A DNA stretch of 36,696 bases from Pseudomonas protegens (lineage in GTDB: Bacteria; Pseudomonadota; Gammaproteobacteria; Pseudomonadales; Pseudomonadaceae): contig NZ_MOAK01000032.1 of the NCBI RefSeq assembly GCF_003732485.1, forward strand, positions 18,517 through 55,212, in the 5' to 3' direction. Both the position numbers and the translations under genes were made by a program. Under the pieces are notes generated by a model that searched no databases, was not told the origin of the DNA, and saw only the letters and a list, made by a program, of their open reading frames with translations. How positions within the stretch are numbered: the stretch's first letter is position 1; each line of letters starts with the position of its first letter. Positions 8,247 through 17,400 of this stretch are shown here, in pieces.

Positions 8247-9253
8247 AAAAGATCATGCGCAGATTCAGCGGTCGAGCCGCCCCTCACGCATCTCAAGGCG
8301 AAGATGCAGAAGAGCAGCGACGCAAGGCCCAGACCGCAGAGCACTGGTCCGAGAATCAAGCCGGATCGGATGCATTTTCCGCGGATGTGTATTGGCTGGC
8401 GGTTCCGGCGGTGCAGCAACGCCATCAGCAAAAGGCAACGGCCGGCAGCGGTCATGCCCACTGGGTGCCCTATTGCCTGAACACCTTCCTCGGCGACCGA
8501 CTGCCGGTGCAACGCATGCTGAGCGTCGGTTGCGGCACCGGAACCCTGGAGCGTGAACTCTACAGCCTCAAGGCGTTCCAGGACTGCGACGCACTGGACA
8601 TTGCCCCGGCGGCGTTGGAAACCGCTCGGGCACAAGCGGCGGCAATGGGTGCCCAGACCCTGCATTACAGCCTCACCGACGTCGAACGCGTGACACTGCC
8701 CGGAGCCCACTACGACGCCGTCTGGTTCAACGGTTCACTGCATCACATTCGTGAGCTGGAAAAGGTCTGCGCCAATGTTCGCCAATCACTGAAACCGGAC
8801 GGCTGGCTGTTTTTCAATGAATACGTCGGCGCCAATCACTTCGCTTTCGACGCAACCCAGTGTGCCGCCATCAGTCATGCATTCGCACTGATTCCCCCGA
8901 GCATGCGTCGCTCCTTCGTCCGGGGCTCCTACGGCCAACTGCAACACCAGGTGCCCCTGCCCGACCCACGGGAAGTTGTGCAAGTGGACCCATCGGAAGC
9001 CGTACGCTCCCAGGACATCCTCAAGGTCGTTCAGGAGCATTTCGAGATCCAGGCACTCAATGTCTGCGGCGGCACGCTGCTGCAGTTCCTCCTGCATGGC
9101 ATCGCTGGCAATTTCAAGGCCGATGATCCACAGGCCATGCGGATCCTGCGCATGCTCTTCGATATCGAGGATGGGCTGATCGAGTCGGGCACGCTGACCA
9201 GCGATTTCGTGATCGTCGCCGCCACCCCGAAAAAAGCCGGAGCCCTGCATTGA
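8240..9253 (+). CDS. SAM-dependent class I methyltransferase
   Basis: A 337-residue protein starting at GTG 8240, overlapping the preceding stop by 7 bp. The SAM-binding motif I is MLSVGCGTGTLERELY near residues 92-107, motif II is CDALDIAP, and the motif IV region is YDAVWFNGSLHHI, followed by LKPDGWLFFNEYVG, all typical of the Methyltransf_11/25 group. It has a polar N-terminal extension of about 85 residues before the Rossmann fold. In ABC-exported O-antigens, chain growth is often stopped by methylation or phosphorylation of the non-reducing end. That role fits the carbohydrate-binding Wzt here, but modification of internal sugars is equally possible. It overlaps the next gene by 4 bp. 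Confidence 0.87.
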   Translation: MLKKIMRRFSGRAAPHASQGEDAEEQRRKAQTAEHWSENQAGSDAFSADVYWLAVPAVQQRHQQKATAGSGHAHWVPYCLNTFLGDRLPVQRMLSVGCGTGTLERELYSLKAFQDCDALDIAPAALETARAQAAAMGAQTLHYSLTDVERVTLPGAHYDAVWFNGSLHHIRELEKVCANVRQSLKPDGWLFFNEYVGANHFAFDATQCAAISHAFALIPPSMRRSFVRGSYGQLQHQVPLPDPREVVQVDPSEAVRSQDILKVVQEHFEIQALNVCGGTLLQFLLHGIAGNFKADDPQAMRILRMLFDIEDGLIESGTLTSDFVIVAATPKKAGALH

Positions 9254-11340
9254 AAGCACCCGCGCCAGCGCCTGCCTCACTGCTCAAACGCTTGCGCGGC
9301 GTTTATCATCGGCTGCCGTTACCGCACCCCTTGAAAGCCCTGATTCGACATCTGTACCACCGCATCCTGATGCCCACCTGGCGGAGCTGGCGCCGACGCC
9401 TGCAGGCCGCCAGGGTCTTTGTCCCCCCCCACAACCCTGTGCCGCCAGCACTTGCCAATCTCCCGGACTATCTGTTCTGGGGAGCCATCGATTGGGAGTT
9501 TCGCCAGCAACGCCCGCAACATCTGGCACGAGGACTCAGCCTGGGCGGGCGCCGGGTGTTCTATGTCTCGGCCACACTGGAAGATGACACCCGGGACGGT
9601 TTTATATTGCAGCCACTGGATGATCAGGGGCGCCTGTTCGAGGTTCGGCTATTTGCACGCGCCGCGCCGATCATCTATGACGCACGGCCGGAGACTGCGC
9701 TGGTGCTGCAACTGCGACGCAGCATCGGTGAGCTCCTGTGCTGGGTCGACTCGACCCGGGTGATCTCGTTGATCCAGCACCCCTTCTGGTCACCCATCGC
9801 CGAGACTTTGCCCAATAGCCGGGTGGTCTATGACTGCATGGACCACCATCAAGGATTTGCGCTCCTCGAACCGGGACTCCTGCAACTGGAGCACGATCTG
9901 ATACGCAAAGCCGATGTGACCCTGTTCGCCTCGGCATGGCTGGAGCAATACTGGCGGGAGCGAATCCCGAGCGCACCGTTTCAACAGCGGGCAGTGTTGC
10001 GCAACGCCGCCGACTTCGACTATTTCTCCAAGGTCGCGGAACATTGCTTTCAAGATGCCCCGGGGCGTCCCGTGATCGGCTACTACGGCGCATTGGCCCA
10101 TTGGTTCGACGTGGACCTGGTGTCTGCCATAGCCGAAGCATTTGCCCACTGCACCGTGCTGTTGATCGGCGCGGATACCGCACGTATCGGCGCGCGCCTG
10201 CGGGGCCACACCAATATCAAGCTCACGGGCGAGATTCCTTATGCGCAGCTGTCCGCGTACCTGCAGGCTTTCGACGTCTGCATCCTGCCGTTCCGCATCG
10301 AACCGCTCACCCTGGCCACCAATCCGGTCAAGGTCTACGAGTACCTGAGTGCCGGCAAACCGGTGGTGGCGGTGGATCTCCCTGAATTGCACGAGTTCAA
10401 GCAACAGGTCGCCATCGCCGAGGACACGCCCTCGTTTATCAATGCCATCGCCCGGGCGTTGCAGGAACCTGAATGCAGTGCTGCGTCTGGGCAACGTCAG
10501 GCCTTTGCCGCGCAGCAGACCTGGCAGCACCGGACACAGGCCCTGCTCGCCCTGACTGAGGGCGGTGACCCGCAACCGCTGGTGAGCGTGATAGTGGTGA
10601 CCTACAACAACCTGGCCTTCACTCGGGACTGCCTGGCGAGCCTGGCCGCCGACCCCCTGGGCGAGCCACTGGAAATCATCGTCGTGGACAACGCCTCCAC
10701 CGATGGCAGCGTCGACTTCCTCCAGCACTGGTCAGCGAGCAGCGGACACTCGCTGATTCTCAACAGCAGCAACCTGGGTTTTGCCGCCGCCAACAATCAG
10801 GGCCTGGCCCTGGCCAGGGGCGAGTTCCTGGCGCTGCTCAACAATGACACCCAGGTCACCAACGGCTGGGCACAGACCCTGCGCCGCCACTTGCAGCGCG
10901 CGCCCGGGCTCGGCCTGATCGGACCGGTCACTAACAACATTGGCAATGAAGCGAAGATCGACATCCACTATCAGGACTCACGGGAGATGGCCATCCGTGC
11001 CCGCCAATACACCTGGCGCCACGCCGGCCTGACCGTGCCTTGCGCCACCCTCGGTTTCTTCGCGGTAATGATGTCCAGGTCAACCTATCAGCGCATAGGC
11101 CCCCTGGACGAAGCCTTCGGGCTGGGCTTTTTCGAGGACGACGATTACTGCCGCCGGGTCGAGCAAGCCGGCTGGTCCTGTGCCTTCGCCGAGGACGTGT
11201 TCGTTCATCACCATCTGTCCGCGTCCTTCGAGCAGATGCCCGAGAAGCAGCGCCAGCAACTGTTCACCCGCAACAAGGCTTTCTATGAAGCCAAGTGGGA
11301 CCGCCCATGGGTTCCGCACACCTCCCGGGAGGAGCCATGA
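9250..11340 (+). CDS. Bifunctional GT4-GT2 glycosyltransferase fusion (copy 2)
   Basis: A 696-residue homologue of the fusion at 6018. The start chosen is TTG 9250, overlapping the methyltransferase stop (TTGA); no ATG lies near in frame. After a basic N-terminus, residues about 75-430 are the GT4-like half: WEFRQQRPQHLARGL, VVYDCMDHHQGF, GYYGALAHWFDVDLV, FDVCILPFRI and NPVKVYEYLSAGKPVVAV. The GT2 half starts near residue 443 (VSVIVVTYNN) with NLGFAAANNQG, LALLNNDT and GFFEDDDYCRR. The same domain order as copy 1 suggests duplication followed by divergence, so each probably makes a different linkage in the repeat unit. The final codons overlap the next start as ATGA. Confidence 0.9.
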   Translation: MKAPAPAPASLLKRLRGVYHRLPLPHPLKALIRHLYHRILMPTWRSWRRRLQAARVFVPPHNPVPPALANLPDYLFWGAIDWEFRQQRPQHLARGLSLGGRRVFYVSATLEDDTRDGFILQPLDDQGRLFEVRLFARAAPIIYDARPETALVLQLRRSIGELLCWVDSTRVISLIQHPFWSPIAETLPNSRVVYDCMDHHQGFALLEPGLLQLEHDLIRKADVTLFASAWLEQYWRERIPSAPFQQRAVLRNAADFDYFSKVAEHCFQDAPGRPVIGYYGALAHWFDVDLVSAIAEAFAHCTVLLIGADTARIGARLRGHTNIKLTGEIPYAQLSAYLQAFDVCILPFRIEPLTLATNPVKVYEYLSAGKPVVAVDLPELHEFKQQVAIAEDTPSFINAIARALQEPECSAASGQRQAFAAQQTWQHRTQALLALTEGGDPQPLVSVIVVTYNNLAFTRDCLASLAADPLGEPLEIIVVDNASTDGSVDFLQHWSASSGHSLILNSSNLGFAAANNQGLALARGEFLALLNNDTQVTNGWAQTLRRHLQRAPGLGLIGPVTNNIGNEAKIDIHYQDSREMAIRARQYTWRHAGLTVPCATLGFFAVMMSRSTYQRIGPLDEAFGLGFFEDDDYCRRVEQAGWSCAFAEDVFVHHHLSASFEQMPEKQRQQLFTRNKAFYEAKWDRPWVPHTSREEP

Positions 11341-12440
11341 AACTGGTCTATCTGTCGCCTGTCAGTTGGCACAGTTTCGACCAGCGGCCCCATGAACTGG
11401 TCCGACAGTTCCATGCCAGCACCCAGGCTCCGGTGCTGTGGATCGAACCCTATCCCACTCGCCTGCCGGTGCCCCGTGACCTGTTGCAGCAGCACTCGCC
11501 CGCCCCTCCCAATGAACCTCTGCCCGACTGGCTGACCTTGATCCGCCCTCGGGCCCTGCCGATAGAGCCCCTGCCCGGTTCGGGGTGGTTGAATCGACTG
11601 TTCTGGGGACGCCTGATGCAGCAGGTCAGGCACTTCGCTCAGGAACCGACCCTGCTAGGCATCGGCAAGCCCTCGCGACTGGCCCTGCAACTGCTGCGCG
11701 AGCCGCTTTTTGTCAGCAGTTTCTATGACGTGATGGACAACGTGCCGGCTTTCTATAGCGGTTGGTCCCGTCGTGCCATGCAGCAACGCCAGTACGAAAC
11801 GGCCAGAGCCGTGACCACCGCCCTGACCTCCTGCTCGAGCCTGCAGCACTATTGGTTGCAGCGGCAAGTCAATGCCTGCCTGCTGCTCAATGGCTGCGCC
11901 AGCGAACGGTTGCCCTCCCTGCCACTGCCTCGATCCGAGGGTCCTGCAGCGCGCCCCGTATTCGGCTACATCGGCACTCTCGCCAAGTGGTTCGACTGGG
12001 ACTTCGTCCACGCCCTGGCCCAGGCCTTCCCGGAAGCCGAAGTACGCTTGATCGGCCCACAACACAGTGCCCCGCCCGCAGCACTACCCGCCAATATCCG
12101 CTGCTTGCCGGCGCTATCGCACCCAGCTGCACTGGCGGCGATGTGCGAGTTCGACGTCGGCCTGATTCCGTTCAAGAGAAACGACATCACCCACTTCGTC
12201 GATCCGATCAAGTACTACGAATACCGAGCCCTGGGCCTGCCGGTGGTCAGCACCGCCTTTGGCGAAATGAACGTTCGCCGCCACACACCGGGAGTCTTTC
12301 TCAGCGATACCGTCGCGGACATCGCCCAAGTGATGGGCCAAGCCCTGGCATTCAGCGAGCCGCTGGCGAATACCCTGCAGTTTCGCGAGGCCAACTCCTG
12401 GGCGAAGCGTTTCGAGGTGGCCCATGCCGCAATCCTGTGA
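11337..12440 (+). CDS. GT4-like glycosyltransferase (unfused counterpart)
   Basis: A 367-residue protein beginning at ATG 11337 (preceded by GGAGGA, overlapping the previous stop as ATGA); the in-frame ATG at 11295 lies within the upstream gene. It aligns by eye with the N-terminal halves of the two fusions: SWHSFDQRPHELVRQF, YDVMDNVPAFY, GYIGTLAKWFDWDFV, FDVGLIPFKR and DPIKYYEYRALGLPVV. It is therefore the third member of the same GT-B family. It lacks a GT2 half, which is instead encoded by the next gene, overlapping by 17 bp in another frame. Cytoplasmic; donor and acceptor sugars unknown. Confidence 0.87.
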   Translation: MKLVYLSPVSWHSFDQRPHELVRQFHASTQAPVLWIEPYPTRLPVPRDLLQQHSPAPPNEPLPDWLTLIRPRALPIEPLPGSGWLNRLFWGRLMQQVRHFAQEPTLLGIGKPSRLALQLLREPLFVSSFYDVMDNVPAFYSGWSRRAMQQRQYETARAVTTALTSCSSLQHYWLQRQVNACLLLNGCASERLPSLPLPRSEGPAARPVFGYIGTLAKWFDWDFVHALAQAFPEAEVRLIGPQHSAPPAALPANIRCLPALSHPAALAAMCEFDVGLIPFKRNDITHFVDPIKYYEYRALGLPVVSTAFGEMNVRRHTPGVFLSDTVADIAQVMGQALAFSEPLANTLQFREANSWAKRFEVAHAAIL

Positions 12441-13323
12441 CGTGGTGGTGGTCAACTACAATGCCGGCCTTCTGTTGGAGGACTGCGTCGCCTCAGTGCT
12501 GGCCCAGGGTGTCGGCAGGCTGGTGCTGGTGGACAACGCCTCCCACGACGACAGCCTGCAACGGGTGCAGACCCGCTACGGCGCCGACAAACGCCTGATT
12601 ATCCTGCGCAACCTGAGCAACACTGGCTTTGCTGCGGCCTGTAACCTCGGCGCCACACAGTGCACGCAGCCTCATATCCTGTTCCTGAACCCCGACACCG
12701 TGCTGCAACCCGGGGCACTTCAAGGACTGATCGGCGCCTTGCGACACTCCGATGATCTCGGCATGGTTGGTGGCTTGCTGTGCAACTTCGACGGCAGCGA
12801 ACAGCCCGGTGGTCGTCGAGTCTTTCCGACCCCGCGCCGAGCGGTGGTCCGCGCCCTCAACCTCTCGTGCCTGGCCTGGCTCTCGCCCCGCTTGTTTTCC
12901 GACTTTCTCCTGCACCGCGAGCCCCTGCCGACCCGGCCAACCAACGTCGAAGCCATTTCCGGCGCCTGCATGCTGGTCAAACGCGAAGCCCTGGACAGCG
13001 TCGGCGGTTGGGACGAAGGCTACTTCCTGCACTGCGAAGACCTGGACCTGTGCATGCGCTTTCGCCATAGCGGCTGGAAAGTCGGCTTCGTGCCCCAGGC
13101 AAAAATTTTTCACGCCTGGGGTGCCTGCAGCCGCTCACGCCCGTTGTTCGTCGAATGGCATAAACATCGAGGCATGATCCGCTTCTATGGCAAGTTCTTC
13201 CGCGATGATTATCCGAAGGTGCTTTCCTGGTGCATTTGCGCGGGGGTATGGCTGAGATTCGGCGCCATGGTGGGGTATTACTCCGCGGTCCGGTTGGGGC
13301 GGATAGTTGGCGTAACTCGCTGA
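12424..13323 (+). CDS. GT2-family glycosyltransferase (rhamnosyltransferase-like)
   Basis: A 299-residue GT-A enzyme. It opens with SCDVVVVNYNAG, then VLVDNASHDDS, NTGFAAACNLG, the DXD-equivalent FLNPDT and the acceptor-side motif FLHCEDLDLCMRFRHSGW, a combination common in WbbL-type rhamnosyl and related transferases. Two weakly hydrophobic stretches near the C-terminus may associate with the membrane. It starts inside the GT4 gene (17-bp overlap) and is the last gene of the polysaccharide run. Together the pair at 11337 and 12424 mirrors the fused proteins upstream. The sugar specificity cannot be read from sequence. Confidence 0.9.
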   Translation: MPQSCDVVVVNYNAGLLLEDCVASVLAQGVGRLVLVDNASHDDSLQRVQTRYGADKRLIILRNLSNTGFAAACNLGATQCTQPHILFLNPDTVLQPGALQGLIGALRHSDDLGMVGGLLCNFDGSEQPGGRRVFPTPRRAVVRALNLSCLAWLSPRLFSDFLLHREPLPTRPTNVEAISGACMLVKREALDSVGGWDEGYFLHCEDLDLCMRFRHSGWKVGFVPQAKIFHAWGACSRSRPLFVEWHKHRGMIRFYGKFFRDDYPKVLSWCICAGVWLRFGAMVGYYSAVRLGRIVGVTR

Positions 13324-13378
13324 CTTGCCAATCGCCACCCGTCGATCCCGGGGACAAACAAATTGCCCCTGCGCTTTC

Positions 13379-13407
13379 CTGATAAACTCCGCTCTATCAG
13401 ATTTTTT
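13379..13407 (+). terminator. Putative terminator of the polysaccharide operon
   Basis: CTGATA (13379-13384) and TATCAG (13395-13400) form a 6-bp stem with a 10-nt loop, immediately followed by ATTTTTT (13401-13407). It sits 56 bp after the last glycosyltransferase stop. The stem is short, so termination may be partial. The remaining gap (13324-13466) should also hold the original dusA promoter. Confidence 0.5.
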
Positions 13408-13466
13408 GTTCACGATGCGAAGAAGCTTGCTTCATTTGCCGCCGTAACGCCTCAAAGCAGAACCTC

Positions 13467-13583
13467 ATGTCCTTGAACACCGAAGCCTCCCTACAGCAAA
13501 CCTTTTCCCGCCGCTTCTCCGTGGCGCCGATGATGGACTGCATATGCACAACATTCGGAGTACCCCACGATGAACATCGATGA
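13467..13583 (+). pseudogene. dusA: 5' fragment of dusA, cut at an island attachment site
   Basis: The ATG at 13467 opens a reading frame whose first 24 residues end in RRFSVAPMMD, the conserved N-terminus of tRNA-dihydrouridine synthase A (normally continuing WTDRHCR around the FMN site). Homology stops abruptly near 13540 (after ATGATGGACTG) and the frame closes at 13583 with unrelated residues. The first 25 codons of dusA are a well-documented integration target for dusA-specific integrases. In such events the complete dusA, with a replaced 5' end, lies at the other end of the insertion. This is therefore read as the island's left junction and not a working gene. The base composition changes at the same point. 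Confidence 0.85.
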
Positions 13584-13713
13584 AGACACCTGCGAGGGGC
13601 TTGAATGCCCTGCACTTTTGGAAATGCACAAGTAGCAGACCGCTTCTTGGAGAGCGACCTTGAGGAGTCTGAGAATGCTTAAAAGGCAACTGCTTAAAAA
13701 ACAGCTCTTCCAG

Positions 13714-14322
13714 TCATTGTGACAGCCGCTCTTTATCAATTAGCTGATCCGCCAGCTCAAACATTTTTTTTGCGCCACCGACACCAAGGTCAAATCGGTA
13801 TTTACCATTCACAACCATTGCTGGCACACCAGAGACCTCATAGGCTTTAGTCTTGTTTTTTGCGTCAGCAACTCTAGTACTCACCACAAAGGAGTGGTAG
13901 GTCGTGAGAAATTTGCCCCTATCAACGCCGACGGTTTGAAGAAAATCTGCCATCTCCTCGGGCGTTTTCAGCTTCAGCCGATCGTGAACGGCCTGAAATA
14001 CAGCGTGATTAACCTGCGGTCCGACCTCCATCACCTCCAAAGTCAAGAACAACTGCCCTTGTACATCCCACTGCCCGCCAAACATAGCGGGAACACGCTT
14101 GAACACAACATCAGCAGGAAGCGATGCGACCCAAGAATTCAGCGAAGGCTCCAGCTTGAAACAATGCCCACAGCCATATGAAAAAATTTCAACAACCTCA
14201 ATTTTTCCTTGTTGCTTTGAAGCGACCGCATTGGGTAATTCGACGTACTGTGGGCCGGCCAAACTCACGGTGCTGAGCAGACCGCCAACAGTCAAAGCAA
14301 TACCTAAAAAAACCTGACGCAT
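13714..14322 (-). CDS. dsbA: Periplasmic thiol:disulfide oxidoreductase, DsbA-like
   Basis: A 202-residue protein with signal peptide MRQVFLGIALTVGGLLSTVSLA, then VEIFSYGCGHCFKLEPSL carrying the CxxC active site (CGHC), and the cis-proline loop VSGVPAMVV near residue 169; the thioredoxin fold is interrupted by a helical insert, as in DsbA. Start ATG 14322 has CTGGAGG upstream. It introduces disulfides into exported proteins. The dipeptide GH differs from the PH of the usual DsbA and resembles PDI, which would alter redox potential. Located next to two autotransporters and, further right, fimbrial genes with cysteine pairs, it is probably a cargo copy additional to the chromosomal dsbA. Confidence 0.88.
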   Translation of the reverse strand: MRQVFLGIALTVGGLLSTVSLAGPQYVELPNAVASKQQGKIEVVEIFSYGCGHCFKLEPSLNSWVASLPADVVFKRVPAMFGGQWDVQGQLFLTLEVMEVGPQVNHAVFQAVHDRLKLKTPEEMADFLQTVGVDRGKFLTTYHSFVVSTRVADAKNKTKAYEVSGVPAMVVNGKYRFDLGVGGAKKMFELADQLIDKERLSQ

Positions 14323-14370
14323 ACAACCTCCAGAGCCGTGGTATTAAAATGTTTAGCATTAAGAAAACGC

Positions 14371-14409
14371 AATAAGTAAAAACGGATGCAATGAACTCAT
14401 TGCATCCGT
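14371..14409 (-). terminator. Rho-independent terminator of the EEP autotransporter gene
   Basis: ACGGATGCAATG (14382-14393) and CATTGCATCCGT (14398-14409) form a perfect 12-bp stem with a 4-nt loop. On the minus strand the hairpin is followed by TTTTACTTATT (14381 down to 14371). It lies 18 bp after the stop codon of the autotransporter and before the dsbA start, so dsbA should have its own promoter. Confidence 0.85.
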
Positions 14410-14427
14410 CTGTAGGCCATCGGATCG

Positions 14428-17400
14428 TCAGAACTGGAATGTGAATCCCAGATTGACCGCGCTGCCCGCCCCCTGACTGGAAACCAGCCCAGTGTAGTTA
14501 AGCGACACCTGCGTGTCCTTGGTCAAGGCCATTTCTGCCGAAGCTTTGAGTACCGCACCATCACGAGACACTGGCACGCTGCTCACCGCAAACGCAGTTT
14601 CGCTGCCGACAAACTTCAAGGAGCTTTCACGATCCAGCTCTGCGTACTGATGCTCCCAACCCAACTCGCCGCGTAGTTTCACCGAGCGAGTCGAACTCAC
14701 CGGCAATTGCATCTGCCCACGCAGACCGACCGTAGAGACGATAGCATCCTGACTTTGCCTACTGGCATGCAATGTTGCTGCTTTCCCACGTTCTTTAAAC
14801 GCGTCGTTCTGGAAGTTAATGTAGGTCAGATTTGCAAAAGGCTCGAAGGCTGACCAGGCGGTATATCCGACCTCACCAAATATCTGATCCGTTCGTGCTT
14901 TGTAGGCAGCTTTTTTATGAGCGGATTGGTTCCCGTACTCCACATTACGGGAGGTGTCAAAGTGGTGCCAAGTGCTCGCTCCGCCGAAGCGCAGGGCGAT
15001 GCTATCGAAGCGTTTACCTCCATAGATCGACAGGTGATAGTTTTCGCTATTGACCGACTTTCTGGAGGCCCCCTTCAAGTCGGTCTTCGTGTAGCCAGTG
15101 GCCCCGCCGATTCGCCATCCATCACCGATATCCGTGTCCAGACCGAGCAGCACGCCCGTGGTAGAGGTGCTGTAGCTGGTGGCGTTGTGATCGGAGTCGA
15201 GTTGCGTATGACCACCGAGTAACTGCACCCAGCCGCCGTTGCTGTTGTCGACTTGAATCGTTGCTTCTGGACTCAACGCTTGCGCCTGTTGCAGACGAGC
15301 ATTCACCGCATCACGAACATAACGACTGTCGGCGATCTGCGCGGCGGCGGCATCCGCATGGACCTGCCCATCAAGTTGCTTGAAGGCCTGACGGGCCTGT
15401 TCAGCGGAGTTGAAGGTCAAGAGACTCTCATACACAGGATTCCCTGGGGCAAGGGTGTCAGCAACAGCGGCAACAGAACGTTCATTCTTGGTCTGCGCCA
15501 CGCTGGCAAAACTGGTGCTATTGCGTTCAATGGCGACGCTTATGGCCGTCATATCGGGCGTTGCCTGAGCAGGCGCTACATCCACAGGCGTTGACGCGAC
15601 AGGCACGGGAATAAACACCACGTCAGACACCGGCAGAGCAGACTGAGCAGGTTCTACGGGCACAGTCGTTGTCGTTGTCGGGGCCGGCGTCGGAATAATC
15701 GCCACTTCAGAAACTGGCGCAATGGTTTTTTCCGGCGGTACGGGCGCAGCAGGGATAGGAGGCCCATCAAGCAATTGCTGTATCCGTGGTACGTTTACCT
15801 GACTATTCAGGAACAGGTAGTTAGGCGTGACGGATTCAAACTGACCGACAATGCCTTTTTTGGCCGTAATAATATTGAAGGTCTGTCCAACCAGTGTTTT
15901 TGCCTCGTCCTCCGTCAGGAGGTTTGCGCGGTCCTCCAATGACACCCTGACTTCACCGCCATTGAGGGTCGCGACGCCGGCACTTTCGATCAGGTCGCTG
16001 CGTCCGTCCGGGCCTACTTCGACGGAATAAATTGAGCCGGCATCAAATGTCACATCACCGGTGCGCAGCGTACCGATAGAGTTACCGGGCGCTACCGTGC
16101 CGCCAGCATTGATCGTCAGAGCACCTACCGTGCCTATACCACCGAGCGTAGCACTCGGGCCCACAGTGACCTGGCTTTCAAGGCGAGCATCAGGATGATC
16201 ACTATCACCAATGACCAGACGCCCGTCCCGAACCAGGGTTGCACCGGTATAGCTATTCTGACCATTAAGAATGAGCTCACTGCCACCTGACTTCGTGAGT
16301 CCGCCGAAACCCTCTATCGAGCCGTTATAGCGTGTATTGAAGCTCTGGTCGATGGTTAGCGAGCCCTTTCCAAGCTGGATGGAGCCACCCTTGCCTTCCA
16401 ACTTCGAAGCGATTAGATCGAATCCGTTTAGATCAAGTGCTCCACCATTGATGGCATAGGCGGTGTTGTTCACGAACCCACCTGCAATGCCGGCTCTGAG
16501 GATGCCCTCCTCGACAAATGTTCCGCCTGTATAGCTGTTGGCGCCTGAAAGCGCGAATGTACCGGCCCCCAGTTTTGTGAGGCTGCCTGTGCCCGTCAAG
16601 GCTTTCGTAGCAGACACCACCAAGCTGGACTCGGCAACATCAATCCACCCTTGCTGTTCGAGAACGACCTCACGATCGAGCTCGCCCATGGACAAACCTT
16701 CGACCTTGAGCCCGCCATTGGCCAGCCGCAGTTTAGCCTTGCTTCCTCCCAAAGCTTGATCCTCATCAACGACAAGAAGTCCCCCGTCCTTTACAAGGGT
16801 TTCACCTATAAAAGAGTGATCATCGATACAATAATCAGCGACTGCCTGCTGGAAACGGCTATCGCTGCCCTTGCAATTGAGAAGGGATGTCTTCTCTTCA
16901 ATACTCAGCTTCGGTAATGTGGGATTACCTTTACTGTCCGCAACTTGTCCAAGATAGACATCATTACGATAGTTGTTGCGCACGAGGTGGAACGTTTTGT
17001 TTCTCCCCGCAAAGTTGTAAGTATCGGCGCCCCACACAAGGCGTGTTTTTTCTTGGTTGCCTGCAACGTCTTTGTAAACTTCAAGCTGCGGCCCCACCCA
17101 GCGCAGATTCTGCGCCACGGGTTCGTGGTCCGAAAGGGAACGGTCATCAGGCAACCTGGCTAGCTTGCTGAGATTACCTGATTGCTTGCCATCGTCAGCA
17201 ATCTCCGTCCATTTGGCGAAGGGGCGAGACATCATAGTATGGTCAATTGTCACCCTGTCCCAGCTAGGCCATTTATTTTCTGCGATTTCACCATCACTCG
17301 CCCAGGTAGCGCGTTGGTCGTCTACTTGGCTAGGTTTGAATAGCTCCCGGTGTTGCTCAAGTTGTAGGAGCTGGTATTGTTTTTTGAATACATTCAAAGT

